Below, in pieces: positions 34,731 to 46,975 of a stretch of 64,000 nucleotides of DNA. The position numbers and the translations under genes were made by a program. The stretch is from contig JAJHZJ010000311.1 of NCBI GenBank assembly GCA_023548195.1, positions 8,876,825-8,940,824 on the forward strand, in the 5' to 3' direction. Each line of letters opens with the position of its first letter. Position 1 is the stretch's first letter. The notes beneath the pieces were generated by a model that saw nothing but the letters and a program-made list of their open reading frames with translations, was not told where the DNA came from and did no database searches. The DNA is from Bettongia penicillata ogilbyi (lineage: Eukaryota; Chordata; Mammalia; Diprotodontia; Potoroidae).

Positions 34731-35034
34731 TGCTTGACTATATATTTTAATTTCCTGTATTTTTAAAATATTTTTTCTAGCTTTCCCCTTAAAGAGAATG
34801 AAGCATTAACACCAAGAAAGGAACTGCATGAAGTCTTTACATAAAGAGAAGAACTTCCAGAGTAAGTATTGTGAGCTAAACCGTGTTATACATATCTCTT
34901 ATACATTTATTATCTTCTAAATTTAAATTTAAGCTTATTCCTCCCATGGATGCTATATGTATTTGTGGGAAAGAGTGAAGCAAGTTCTTGGGAGAATTTT
35001 TTATATTAACTATATTCACCAAGTTATCTGAGAG

Positions 35035-35035
<1 letters not shown>
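34731..35035. other. Unassigned sequence, no gene seen
   Basis: AT-rich, nothing supported. Confidence 0.5.
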
Positions 35036-35094
<59 letters not shown>

Positions 35095-35100
35095 TAGTAG
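35036..35100 (+). repeat. (AGT)n trinucleotide repeat
   Basis: About 20 AGT units with one GGT interruption. Frames across it give poly-Ser or poly-Leu only. Confidence 0.95.
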
Positions 35101-35599
35101 AGACTTAACCTTCCACAGTTGGGGAATGTTGCTATTTCTTCCACTTTCCATTTTCTTTCCCCATCCCCCTCTCCTTGTCCATTTACTTATTTATTCATTC
35201 TAAAAAGGTGGGACAATTTGCTTTTTGTCCTGCTTTAGTTATTTTTTGTTTGGTTGTTTTTGATTTCTTCAGATGTAACTCTGAAAATAAGCTTTTATAA
35301 AGCTCACTGTGTTTTAAATGGAGCTACTTGACTAAGGATTTTATACCCCAAACTCACTCTGGCTTTTATTGAATGGTAAATAATAGTCCCAATCCCAGCT
35401 CCAATTGATCATTATTTAAGTTTTGATGTTTAGGCTTAAAATTAGTGTAATAGTAATTGTTTTCTGTTCTGGACAGAATCTCTGAGAGTCCACCCCTCCC
35501 AGATTGATGTCTTTGTGATGGTGAATTGAGGTATTTATTGTTTCAACTTTACCCAGCCCTTAATCATTTAATGGGCATAGACTGACCTGGAAAAGATCT
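35101..35599. other. Unassigned sequence, no gene seen
   Basis: Nothing supported. Confidence 0.5.
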
Positions 35600-35815
35600 T
35601 AATTTTTAAAGCCCAATGTCACCTAATGCCTCCTGGGTCATCAAAAGTTGTCTTGACTCTTGTCTTACCACTGGACTCTGATTTCTCTAGAGGACAGAGT
35701 AAGGGTGAAGATTTTGTGCAGCTCTGCATCACTTATATCTAATTCATGGGTAAGTCAAGATATGGCTCTCTTGAAGTCATTGATTCTCTTTGAGAATGAG
35801 GGATGAACAAAAGCT
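35600..35815 (-). mobile_element. Unnamed SINE-like family, copy 3 (inverted)
   Basis: GATTTTGTGCAGCTCTGCAT, TCTAATTCATGGGTAAGTCA and CTCTTTGAGAATGAGGGATG are the inverse of the family's GTTCTCGAAGAGGACC head region. Confidence 0.65.
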
Positions 35816-36194
35816 GTAGAACCATGTTGCTATTAATAGCGCCACTAGCTTATTACCCTTTCTCACATAAGAATCTGCCATCTCTGTGGTGACTGGGAAG
35901 CTAGATAACTAAGCTTTCCAAACTTGTGTGGAAATGTAACCCACCAAGAGGAGTTAATATCCACCTGTGTTAATCGTGGTTAATGGTAAGTGCCAGGCAC
36001 AGAGGAGATTTAGAGCATTCTGGATGGTATTATGCCCTCCACTCAATGCGAAAAAGTACTAGGAAGAAATCCCCATTTCTTTATGATTTTCTAAGAATTT
36101 TCAGAATTCATTTCCCTATTGCTCAAGCTTTTATCTACTAACTCTTGCTGTTCTCATTTTATAATGCCTAATCATATCAGCACTTTATAGTAAC
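35816..36194. other. Unassigned sequence, no gene seen
   Basis: Nothing supported. Confidence 0.5.
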
Positions 36195-36375
36195 AAATTT
36201 AACAGAGAGACCTAAGAGGTTACTGACTTCAACTCTTTCATTTTAAAGATGAGGAAACTGAAACTTAGAGATGCTAAGGATCTTGACCATCTTCACAGAG
36301 ATTCAGTATCGTATAAATATCTACTGTGAGAGCGGCAGACTTGTAGCTCTTCCTAGATCTAAGCATCCCTTAATT
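36195..36375 (-). mobile_element. MIR-type SINE
   Basis: TTTAAAGATGAGGAAACTGA, TTAGAGATGCTAAGGATCTT and CTTCCTAGATCTAAGCATCC match inverted MIR. Confidence 0.65.
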
Positions 36376-37872
36376 AATCTACATTTACATGCTTTAAATC
36401 CAGGATTTGTATTACTAGATCATTTCTTTATTAGAATGTAAGCATTTTATTTTTGTATGATCCCTTGGGCCAATATGTAAATCTGATTTGCTTGACTTTG
36501 CATATTTGTTAAATGTGTTTTCCTTTTTCACTGGGAAGTGGAGATGAGAGGCAGATAAAATAAATCTTTGTTTATCGAAATGAAAAAGAAAGAAAAGTCT
36601 ATATTCAGGTGTTGAGACTCAAATTTTCTTACTAACCATTCTGTCAAACCTAACAGATATACTCAGTGTGGAGGATAGCAGCTACCCACCTCTTTTTTCA
36701 TAATATTCTACTCATGACCTAATGAAGGGTGATTTCTAATCAGTGAAGGAATTTTCAACCTAGGCAGCTTATTCCTTTTAGACATTTTTCCCTCACTCAC
36801 TGCACCGTCAATGATAGTGTCTTCTGACCCAGCTCTCCAAGCACAGGTGGCTCATCAACTATGCTATACATAGTACAGATGACTCCAGTCATGCCTAGGG
36901 GCTTGTTCCTCATTATGAAGTGGTGGAATGGATTCACAGAGAGGCTCAATCACAGAGAAAGACCCTATCCACCACCCCTCTGTCAATCTTGACATGCTAC
37001 TTCTTTAAAACCCCCATTGGATTCCAGACATGCCTTTGTCTACAGTATCAACTCATTTTTTTCATTCTTTCTTTTTCTTGGCTTTATGGGTAGGTCAAGT
37101 TGAAATTAAGGGACTACAGTTTAACAGATGGGACATACCTGTGAATTCAACACCCTGTTATGTGAAATTAGAATACATAAGTTTGGAGAAAAGTTTGGAG
37201 AAGAACTCTTTTAGGGATAAAATGCATGAACATTAATGGATAGACTTTTTGATAATTCTGAGGCCTTTTTTTCTTTCTTATTTCCAAGAATTCAAGTGTG
37301 TCTAATAATTGAGGTTGTCAGTTAAATGACTCAAAGAAATATGAGGGGGGGGGATAATTTGAAAATTCTCAAAGTTAGAGGTCATGTTATATTTGCATTC
37401 TCAAAAGTACCTAGCATTTTATATCTCCCCTTACAGACAAAAGGCATGTGTCACCTCTACACTCACATCCTCTTGAAAGTTTGGTTATTTCCTCTGTCAC
37501 AGTTGGTTTTTTTTTAACCACTTTCTCAATTTTCCCCAAATATCTCTGACAATGATATGGAATACATTAACTGTTGTAATATCTGATGTGATAAAAATAT
37601 GGTTTCACAATGAAGAATTAAAGAATTATGCATCAAAAATCTTGTGAACTCAATGCCAAATCCATAAAAACAAGTGAATACAGCAAAAGGATGATATATT
37701 GTACATTAAAAGTTTTTTTAGATGCAAAAGTTGTAAGTTTATTGTACTTCAATGAATTTAATTAAGAAAGAAAAATAAGTCTTACATCAAACCTATCTCA
37801 ATTTAAAAATAAGGAAAGTTAACTCTCTTAGCCTGTTCAGAAAGATGCAGATGAAACAGATATGACTGAAAA
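36376..37872. other. Unassigned sequence, no gene seen
   Basis: No recognised repeat. Small open frames (37030-37236, 37326-37517) have no support. Confidence 0.5.
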
Positions 37873-38100
37873 AATACTAACAATATCTTACATTTATCAC
37901 ATCCTATGTATTGTATGAACATCTGCACACATATTATATTGGAATCTTAATTTTTCAAATTCATAGGGCAAATAGGATTATTTAATTTTTCTGATGAGGA
38001 AACAGAAGCCCTGAGTAACTGTTTTTTTAAAGTTTAACAATGTTAATAAAAGGAAGAGATCAAACAATAAACTCAAATATAAGACTTCCACTCTAATGCT
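37873..38100 (-). mobile_element. THER1/MIR-type SINE
   Basis: TCTGATGAGGAAACAGAAGC and GGAAGAGATCAAACAATAAA, ending in TATAAGACTTCCACTCTAAT, follow the inverted SINE. Confidence 0.65.
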
Positions 38101-39644
38101 TATTCTAGCAGGTTGTGATCTTCTTGTTTGCCAGACGAGATATGAACTGAATATGACATTTTCCTAAAAAGATTCACAGTACCTAGAATTCTCTGACTGC
38201 AGGGCTCAGTTACTGAATATTTATTAATTAGCTTCATGCAGAACATGGTTAAGTCCTCTAGGATCATACAGAGGATGAGGACATACATGTTGGCTGGCCT
38301 GGCTGGATGGAACATGAATTTCTAATCTCAACCATCTTCACTGGGATCCCTCCCTTTGGCATTTCACTATTCAGACAAACTTCTGATCATGTTTTCTACA
38401 TTTATTCTTGGGGAGGCACCAACTGAGCTCAAAACCTCGGACTGATTGATTCTCCAAGCTGCTCTGGAGCAATTGGCTTCAGGCCTTTCCCAGTCTGACT
38501 CAAACCTTCCCTCCAATAACAGAGGAATTCCCCTCAAAACTCTCAAACACTCCAGCTGCTTTTACTTGAAAAATGGAGACTGAAAGGTATTTGAGATAAC
38601 ATCTGTGATAACCATTATTGAGGCAAGGAACTCAAATAACTACTTTGTTGTAGTTATGTCCAAAAAGAGTTGTAAAGCAATTACCAATTAAATGAATCAG
38701 CTCAAATTCCATTGAGGGGAAAAACGCTATACTTACACATAACCTTCTGAGTAAAAAAATCAGCATTTTTTAGCTGGTGCGGGTGTGACAAATAGCCAAA
38801 ATTACTCACTCCATACTTTCCAACTTGTATAGCATTTCAAACTTCTACTCCCCCCCCCCAAAAAAAATACCCCTTATTTCTACAGAAAGCATTTCCTGAA
38901 CAATGCATTTTATTCCATTACTTCCTGACCATTCAGGATTGTGTGCATTTTCTTTGCTAGGCAATACTCAGGCCATTTATCCAGTTCTTTGCAATGTTCA
39001 GGAGTATTTTTCATATATGAATATTATCCTTTCCAATTTCAGAAGCTCACATGCTTCCAGAGGCATTTAAAAGTGGGTTTTTTGGTAGATTTCCACATCG
39101 GCTAAAGCGTTACTCTAAACCAATGGAGCTGCAATAAATATGGTTGAAGGCAATGTAGTCAATCAATGTGATAGGCACTCACTGAAGATACAAAGACAAA
39201 AAAACAAAGCAAACCCTCCATTCTAATTCACTCAGGAAACAAAGATTTTTAGTAAGTACTTCATGGGGGACCATGTGTCCCCCAAATATTTCAATGAAAT
39301 GTGAAACTTTTTAAACTATTTAAACTTTTCCTTTCTTAACTGTTTTCATTTGAGAGCTATCAGGTTATTAAAAAATAATATATAATCTGCTTTTAACTGA
39401 TGGAGGACCTATTTTCTTACATAGCTCAATGTTGCTTGCATTGTACTATTGGCCTGTGTTTCATAAGCTCTCTGACATACACAGAGGGGCCTGCTATCAT
39501 AGGTTCTTAGATCTGCGTCCATAAAAGGAAAGGCAACTTCTGAGGGATTAACAATCTCATTTAATGACATTCAATATACAGGAAACAACTGATAGGCTTC
39601 TAAATGTGTAACCAATTATATACACACATATATACATACATAGC
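38101..39644. other. Unassigned sequence, no gene seen
   Basis: No gene. A C10A8 homopolymer pair lies at about 38846-38868. Confidence 0.5.
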
Positions 39645-39969
39645 TTCTGTTTGTCCTTTGTTCTCGAAGAGGACCATTATATTTAGATGATGATAGCAAG
39701 ATGATGCCATGACTTGCAGTTGACTTTGATTTGAGTGAGGGAGGGTTGTGTAAGGTCACCAACCTCACTTTCTTCTCCTGAGCCATCTGGGTCAAGTGGT
39801 CTGATATTCATCAGGCCTACTGGAGATGCCCCAGCATACAATGTGAGATGCTGGCCCTTTCAGGTTAAGGTCTTATCACATACTCACTTTGAGTGAGATA
39901 TACCCATTCAATAAATAGGCTTCTCTAAGTATTTACTCAAGAGATGGTCCCTTTAATAACAAAAAAAAA
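39645..39969 (+). mobile_element. Unnamed SINE-like family, copy 4, most complete
   Basis: It begins CTTCTGTTTGTCCTTTGTTC, with CGAAGAGGACCAT next. It carries GATGCCATGACTTGCAGTTG, GAGCCATCTGGGTCAAGTGG and GAGATGGTCCCTTTAATAAC, and ends in A9. At about 325 bases it defines the family's length. The GTTCTCGAAGAGGAC segment loosely resembles a pol III B box (GGTTCGAANCC); that is only an inference. Confidence 0.7.
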
Positions 39970-40829
39970 TTGGGAAGAGAAATTAGAATGATGCAAGAAA
40001 ATCATGCAAAACAAGTCAACTGCTTGCTAAAGGAGACCCAAAACAATGCTGAAGAAAATAACACTTTAAAAAAAAGACTAACCCAAATGGCAAAAGAGAT
40101 CCAAAAAGTCAATGGAGAGAAGAATGCCCTACAAAGCAGAATTGGCCAGATGGAAAAGGAGCTCCAAAAGCTCACTGAAGAAAATAATTCCTTAAAGATT
40201 GTAATGGAGAAAATGAAAACTAATGACTTTATGAAAAATCAAGAAACTATAAAACAAAGCCAATGGAATAAAAAAAATAGCAGACAATGTGAAATATCTC
40301 ATTGGAAAAACATCTGAACTGGAAAATAGATACAGGAGAGACAATTTAAAAGTTATTGGATGACCTGAAAGCCATGATAACAAAAAAAAAAGCCTAGTCA
40401 TCATCTTTTAAGAAATTATCAAGAAAAACTACCCTGATATTGTAGAACCAGAGGGTTCCACTGATCACCTCCTGAAAAAAATCCCAAAAGGAAAACTCCT
40501 AGGAATATTATAGCCAAATTGTAGAACTCTCAGGTCAAGGAGAAAATATTGCAAGCAACCAGAAAGAAATAATTCAAGTATTATAGAAATATAATCAGTA
40601 TGACGCAAGACCTAGCATCTTCTCCATTAGGACTTAGAATATGATATTTCAGAAGTCAAAGGAGGTAGGATTAAAACTAAGAATCACCTACCCATCAAAA
40701 CTGAGTAAAATGCTTCAGGGGAAAAAATGGTCATTCAATTAAATAGAGAAGTTTCAAGCATTCTTGTTGAAACAACCAGAGCTGAATAGAAAATTTGACT
40801 TTGAAATTCAAGAATTAAGAAAAGTGTGA
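39970..40829 (+). pseudogene. HAL1 ORF1, truncated and decayed
   Basis: The first 115 codons are open and form a charged coiled coil (QMAKEIQKVNGEKNALQSRI, then QMEKELQKLTEENNSLKIVM). After a frameshift near 40260, RRM-type sequence (DNLKVIG) and a C-terminal domain ending at TGA 40827-40829 can be followed in pieces. The N-terminus is absent because the element is truncated. Confidence 0.75.
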
Positions 40830-41775
40830 AAAGGTAAACAGGAAAGGAAAATCATAAGGGACTTACTAAAGTTGAACTGTTTACATTCCTACATGGAAAG
40901 ATCATATTTGTTAATCTTGAGATTTTTCTCAGTATTAGGGTAGTTACAAGGATTGTATATACGTAGACAGAGAACACAGAGTAAGCTGAATAAGTAGGGA
41001 TGATATTTAAAAAAATTAAATTATGGTGTGAGAGATGAATATATTGAGAGGAGAAAGGGAGAAATAGAATGGGACAAATTATCTCATATAAAAGAGGCAA
41101 GAAAAAGCTTTTTCAATGGAGGGGAAGAGGGGGGAGATGAGAGGGAAAGAGTGAATCTTACTCATTGCATTTGGCTTAAGGAGGGAATAACATGCACACT
41201 CCATTCAGTATGAAAATCTATCTTACACTACAGGAAAGTAGGGGGGAAGGAGTTTAGTGGGGGTTGGGGGAGATGATAGAAGGAAGGGTAAATGATAGGC
41301 ATGAGTAATTAGAAATAAAGACTTTTGAGGAGGGACAAGGTCAAAAGAGAGAATAGAATAAATGAGAGCAGGATAGGATGGAGGGAAATATAATTAGTCT
41401 TTCACAATATGACTGTTATGGAAGTATTTTGCATAACTCCACATGTATAACCTATGTTGAATTGTTTGCCTTCTCAGTGGGGATGGGTGGGGAGGGAGAA
41501 AGGCAGAGTAGTTGGAACTCAAAGTTTTAAAAATGAATGTTAAAAGTTGTTTTTACGTGGCACTGGGAAATAAGATATACAGTCTATGAGATATAGAAAT
41601 CTATAGAAAATAGAGATGTGTGATAGAAGGGAGGGCAGATTGGGGGAAGTAGTAATCAGCATGTATGCTGTCTTGGGGTGGGTGGAGGGGAAAGATGGGA
41701 GAAAATTTGGAACTCAAAATCTTGTGGAAGTGTCTTTTGAGAACTAAAAATAGTTATATTTTTAAAAAAGAAGCG
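39970..41775 (+). mobile_element. HAL1 element, 5'-truncated within ORF1, no ORF2
   Basis: It starts inside the ORF1 coiled coil just after the SINE's A tail. ORF1 is followed at once by the HAL1 3' sequence (CATAAGGGACTTACTAAAGT, GTTTACATTCCTACATGGAA) shared with the copy at 48.2-49.25 kb. Two L1-type 3'-end phrases (GTTGGAACTCAAAGTTTTAA at 41510, TTGGAACTCAAAATCTTGTG at 41708) suggest a doubled 3' tail. Confidence 0.75.
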
Positions 41776-42284
41776 AAATTATATTAACAGCGAGCAAAAA
41801 GGCATTATCAATACAGCCTGCCACTTATTCTTAAGTGATCTGGAGAAAAAACAGGCAGGGCATTCAGAGTTCTGTGGCTGAAGAGACATGCCAGATGGTG
41901 AAAAGTAAAGAATATTGAGATGGGGAGACAGGCATGGCAGAGATGAGAGATCACTGTTCTGTTACTAGTCTCCATCATTAGAAAACCTAAACTTCCTCTC
42001 ATTTTTATTTGTCAACATACCACTGGTTATCAGTGACTAAAATGATTAAAACTTATTGCCAAATAATTAGGGAGTTTACTTTCTCTTGACAAGGTGGAAA
42101 AATAATCACATTCTTATAAATTAATGGTTAATTAGGGTAACTTCAATCTTAGTCTCATCTCATGCCAGGCAATTGAAACCAAGGATAGTTATTAACCAAT
42201 AGTTTAGTAACTAATTTAGTAACCAATAGTTATTAAAGGTGATGATAAAGCTATTATGAATGAAATAACTAGTATTTATATTTC
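41776..42284. other. Unassigned sequence, no gene seen
   Basis: Nothing supported. Confidence 0.5.
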
Positions 42285-42490
42285 ACTCATAAGTTTACAA
42301 AGTACTTTGAGTACTTATCTAATGTGATTTTAACAGTGACCCTCATTTAAATACTGCTGAGGATATCATTATCCTTATTTTTAAAGATGAAGAACTAGAG
42401 GTTCAGAGACATTAAGTGGTTTGCCCATAATCACACAACTAGTAAGTTTCAGTGGAAGCTGAAACTAAGTCTTTCTGATACTATACAATT
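42285..42490 (-). mobile_element. THER1/MIR-type SINE
   Basis: TCATTATCCTTATTTTTAAA and TTAAGTGGTTTGCCCATAAT, followed by CACACAACTAGTAAGTTTC, are the inverted tail and core. Confidence 0.8.
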
Positions 42491-42984
42491 ATATAAATAC
42501 TTCTAGAATAATCTATGCCTTTCCATAATTTTTCTACCCTCTTGACTGTTTTACAACTAACTGAATTTTTCAAAGGAATTAGTTTTCAGAGAAAATTATG
42601 GGATGGAACTTATTATACCGCAGTGCTTCCTTATAGTTTGGATCCATTTTTCTCTTTTCAATAGGCTTCGGTTAGTATGAAAGTTTCAAGAGTTACAATT
42701 AAACTCATAAAAAAGGATTTTTGGTATTTTTAAATTAGTCCCAATTCTAATAAAACAAACTAAGGTTGTGGATGGAGATAATTAGGACAAGAGTGTATCC
42801 ACACATAGAGAGATAGGGTGGAGATCAGTGTAGATGGACTTCAGGCTGTGGTAAAAGATTATTTTAATCACCAGAAATATAGCTAGCTTGGTCTCTGTGA
42901 TCTGTTGATCATGAAAGTCACAGAGTGACTTGCCTTCTGGGTGCACATGTAGAAGATCTTGTGAAAAATATATAGGATGCTTCA
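42491..42984. other. Unassigned sequence, no gene seen
   Basis: Nothing supported. Confidence 0.5.
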
Positions 42985-43165
42985 TACACTACAAAGAACA
43001 TTAGGTTTGGAGTTGGAGATGCTTAAATTCTGTCTCTGTTACTACTTTTGCAACCTTATGCAAATCATTTGATCTTTATGGGACTATTTTCCCATCCATA
43101 AAATGGGTGAATTGGAATAAATGACCCCTATAATTCCTTCCAGCTCAAAATATCTGAGAGTTAGG
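42985..43165 (+). mobile_element. MIR-type SINE
   Basis: TTAGGTTTGGAGTTGGAGAT, TTTCCCATCCATAAAATGGG and ATTCCTTCCAGCTCAAAATA follow MIR head, core and tail. Confidence 0.75.
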
Positions 43166-43254
43166 AAGAAGCCTGTGTCCTTGGTGACATATGGGTCTCA
43201 GTAAATGTGGAAATGTATAGTAGGGAAATGGAGGAGGTGGTGGGGGGAAGAAAG

Positions 43255-43475
43255 GAAATGAATATTCATTACATACCCACTATGTATGAGGCATTGTGCT
43301 AAGTACCCAAACCCTTGGGAAGTAATTGCTATTATCATCTCCATTTTACACATCAGGAAATTGAGGCAAACAGGGGTTAAGTGACTTAGTCACACAGTAA
43401 GTCTCTGAAGCTGGAGTTGAACTCAGGTCTCCCTGACTCCAGTTCTAACAATTTTTCCACTGTGCCATCTAGGAA
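43255..43475 (-). mobile_element. THER1/MIR-type SINE, well preserved
   Basis: ATTGAGGCAAACAGGGGTTA, CACACAGTAAGTCTCTGAAG and AACTCAGGTCTCCCTGACTC, then CACTGTGCCATCT, are the inverted core and head of a marsupial CORE-SINE. Confidence 0.9.
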
Positions 43476-44417
43476 TATTGTAGAGGCTGAGTTTAAGCTG
43501 CTTGAAGAAAAAATGAATTTTAGTAGCTCTCAGGTGACATTTTCAGATATATTGGCCAATTGACACAAAGGATTTCAGAGGTGGAACTTCAGTGTCACAC
43601 TATGTGGTTGAGTCAATGATACAAGGTGGGAGATTTTTAAATCCACTTAAAATGCAGGACTTTTTCTTAGAAGGCAATCATAGTGGGCTCTATTGAATAA
43701 ATGCAACATCAGAACGATGGAACTAGAGCCTTAAAATGTAGCAGAACAATCTTTAAAGTGGACCAGAAGAAAGACAATAGGAAATAAAGGACACAAAGGT
43801 AATATTGACAGAAGTCCTGTTTAAATTGCCAGGATACTCAGTGGCCTGCTGATGTTAAATAGGCATGACAGAGCAATTGACCCACCAAATTAGACAACTG
43901 ATAGGTGTGACCAAACAGGAAATAGAAGTGTGTTTGCAAATCTTGCAGTCCTGAAAAAGAAAATCAGAGAATTAGGATGCAAGAGAGTACTCTGACACAA
44001 TTGGCAGGCCGTTGACTTGATGGGAGGTGGATAATCAATTATTTGGGGGTGCTGCCAAGCTATAAATACTATCGGACACATGGAGTAAGAATGATGAATA
44101 AATGAAAAGGGAGCCACTGTTGTCACTGAGTGACAATGTGAAAAACACACAAAAATGTAACATTATATGCCAGGCAAAAGAAGTCCTACAGAATCTCTTT
44201 GAGTGGAGATTATATACATGGATTATAAAAATATCAAGAGATGATTTATTTTATAGACCACACAACCTGAATCATGTGATTAAGCTCTAATTCTACATGT
44301 AATTGAAGAAGCTAAAAAAGTAAATGAAAAGTAGACACACAGGTGCACATTTATTCTAAGACAGACTGGTAGAGTACCTCATTGGGATAAGAGTTGAGTT
44401 AATGTTTGAGAGGCCAT
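43476..44417. other. Unassigned sequence, no gene seen
   Basis: Nothing supported. Confidence 0.5.
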
Positions 44418-44632
44418 GTTGCATGGTACATAAAAGACCGGCCTTAGATTCAAATCTAGCCTCTGACAACTTACTAAATGTGGGATGGGGGGCAACTGAC
44501 ATGATTTCTCTGGATCTCAACTTCCTCATTTGTAAAATGGGAGAAATGTTATCTGCCTCACTGACTTGGTTATCATGAGGTATACTTTAGATTAGGTATG
44601 TAAAGTGTGTTGCTAGTCTGAAAGCTGAATAA
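44418..44632 (+). mobile_element. THER1/MIR-type SINE
   Basis: CCTTAGATTCAAATCTAGCC, TCAACTTCCTCATTTGTAAA and TTATCATGAGGTATACTTTA follow head, core and tail. Confidence 0.8.
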
Positions 44633-45429
44633 GTAATTTCTTGCTAGAACAAGAAGTTTTAAAACCCTTGAAAAAGGGAACTACATGAGACTTATCTCTT
44701 AAATAGTGAATAAATAAGAATAAATCAGAAAGTTCTTAAGAACAAGGCACTAAATACAAATCATCCTGAAATCCGTAAATGTAACAGACTGGTAGAAGAA
44801 GGAAACCTAAAGGAATCCAACAATTTATTGTTCAATTTCAGAAATAGAATAAATGACCAAGCATAGGTTGTTAAGAAATATTAGAAAAAAAAGAGTTTAA
44901 ATAGAAGTCCAGAGACTATTTCATGCTTTATTGGAAGTCCAGGATTGTTGTATGTCTAAGGTTAAAAATAAAGAAAAAATCCTTGGTGAATATTTGTCAG
45001 AATCAAAGCCAATTGTACAGGAAAAGAAATTTCTAGAATTCCATTAAAGTGTGGTAAGTATGAAGCAAATTAGAAATTAAGCCCCAAAAGACTATGGGAG
45101 CATCTTCTAAAAGGTTACAAAGTCAATAATAGGAAGTTTCTCATTCAAATATATTGGAAAATATCTGCTATAGCTCTTGCAGGAATATAAAATTAAGAAC
45201 AGGTTTCTTCAGAGTTGGAAAAGAGAAACCATTCAAATTAAATTTGTGCCTTGGTCTTTTCTAAGGAGCTTATGAGGAAGTCTTATATACCCTAATTACA
45301 TTTTGAAGCTGACAAGTCAAAGATACCAATAGCTCATATTTTTATGGTGGTTAAAACTGAAAACACTCTTTCTTCATAAGAGCACTATAAAGAAGTGGTG
45401 GTTCCAGTCTTACAGGTTGGATTAGAACA
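44633..45429. other. Unassigned sequence, no gene seen
   Basis: AT-rich, nothing supported. Confidence 0.5.
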
Positions 45430-45500
45430 CAGGATTAGAAAGGTTAAATAAATTAACTAAGTTTGCACAAATAGTAAGCTGTAGAGACAAGAGACCCAGC
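45430..45500 (-). mobile_element. MIR core fragment
   Basis: GAAAGGTTAAATAAATTAAC followed by TAAGTTTGCACAAATAGTAAG resembles an inverted MIR core. Confidence 0.45.
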
Positions 45501-45616
45501 AGCTAGGAAGTAGCTCTGCTAAGGTTGAAATTGAGTTTTTTGTTATTTATTCCAGAACCAATTTCACAGAACTTTTCAAAGCATTCACTATGTGTGAGAG
45601 TATGATATAGAGAGGG

Positions 45617-45769
45617 TGTAGTCTCTCTCTCTCTCTCTCTCTCTGGCTCTTTGTCTCTGATTTTGTCTATCTGAATGTCTCTCTCACTACACACACAAAC
45701 ATACACATACATATATTTAGGGTGTGTGTACGTATATATGTGTATATACAGAGAGAGAGAGACAGAAAA

Positions 45770-45804
<35 letters not shown>

Positions 45805-45860
45805 CAGAGAGAGAGACAGAGAGAGAGAGACAGAGACAGGGACAGGGACAGAAAGACCAA
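45617..45860. repeat. (CT)n, CA/TA and (GA)n simple repeats
   Basis: (CT)n occurs at 45619-45643, CA/TA at 45688-45748 and GA/GACA units at 45749-45850. The overlapping open frames on both strands are low complexity and not genes. Confidence 0.9.
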
Positions 45861-45879
45861 GATTCAGAGAGACAGAAAC

Positions 45880-46060
45880 ACTTACTACTAGCTGTGTCAC
45901 TCAACTCAGGCAAGTCACTCAACCCTGTTTACCTCAATTTTCTCATCTGTAAGATGAGCTGGGGAAGGAAATAGTGAAGTATTCTAATATCTTTGCCAAT
46001 AAAGCATCTAACAGGATCATAAAGAGTTAGACACAATGGAAAATGATTAAATAACATTTG
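45880..46060 (+). mobile_element. MAR1/SINE-1-type SINE, 3' two-thirds
   Basis: CTAGCTGTGTCACTCAACTC, GCAAGTCACTCAACCCTGTT and AAGAGTTAGACACAATGGAA run from the core into the RTE-like tail. The head is replaced by the GA repeat. Confidence 0.8.
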
Positions 46061-46529
46061 AATACATAATAGTATATAAATATATTCACACTATATACCC
46101 ATACATACAAAGTTGAACTGGTCTTTCCTTTATAAATCATTGGTTTAACTATATTAATACATAGTCAAGATATAATTAAACAGTATCTATTTTTGAATGT
46201 GTATGACACAAAAGTAATATTGCATATGTTACTTCTTGCCCTGATGTGGCATTTAGGAAACAAATACTGATTTTAGAACTGTGGTAACACAATCAATTGT
46301 CCATTTGGATAAATAGACATGTTTAAGCATATAAGTTATAGAAATTGCTTGTCACATTAATACACCTACCTAAGTTTTAACTCCATCAGAAAAATCAATG
46401 CATGAAAAATGCAAAAAGAAAAGAAACTCTGTGACAAATATTTAAAAATCATCTGTCCTATTTTTTACTATATTTCTTGAAGCAAAAATGAGGCCTAAAG
46501 ATCATAACAGCATAAACTATTCGAACTGA
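46061..46529. other. Unassigned sequence, no gene seen
   Basis: Nothing supported. Confidence 0.5.
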
Positions 46530-46655
46530 AACAGAAATTCTGATCACCTCATTTTATTGATAAGGAAACTGAGAGCTGAAGATGTCCAAAATCATCCATA
46601 TAGTTAGTGGCAGAACAAGGACTCTGATATAGTGTTCTTTATGATTCCTCCTTAT
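46530..46655 (-). mobile_element. MIR-type SINE fragment
   Basis: CTCATTTTATTGATAAGGAA and TAGTTAGTGGCAGAACAAGG are inverted core phrases. Confidence 0.7.
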
Positions 46656-46975
46656 CTTTCTGTTGTACAATATGATATGTTTATCAGTAATATTTATTCT
46701 ATTTTATACAAAATATAGATTTTAATCATATTATAATGCTGCACACTATTTTGAGACCCCTTTTAAAATATTTGTTAATCCAGACCTTGAAGTTTAGTAA
46801 AACTTAAGAATCTGAGTTTTGAAACTGAGAGATAAATATATCAGCTGAAAGTTAGCGTTGACCAGAAAAATACAAAAGAGATAAGCATGGGTCCCATTCA
46901 ATCTTTTAAATTTCTTGGTTGTATGGGCCTATAGATGTGACTAGATAAGCTTACCATTGCAACTTTTTTTGGAAG
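46656..46975. other. Unassigned sequence, no gene seen
   Basis: Nothing supported. Confidence 0.5.

Noticed and set aside
34876..35203. Poly-Ser / poly-Leu frames
   Set aside because: Produced by the (AGT)n repeat at 35036-35100.
45503..45974. Frames of 139, 99, 77 and 76 codons
   Set aside because: They are translations of (CT)n/(GA)n repeats in all frames and overlap on opposite strands.
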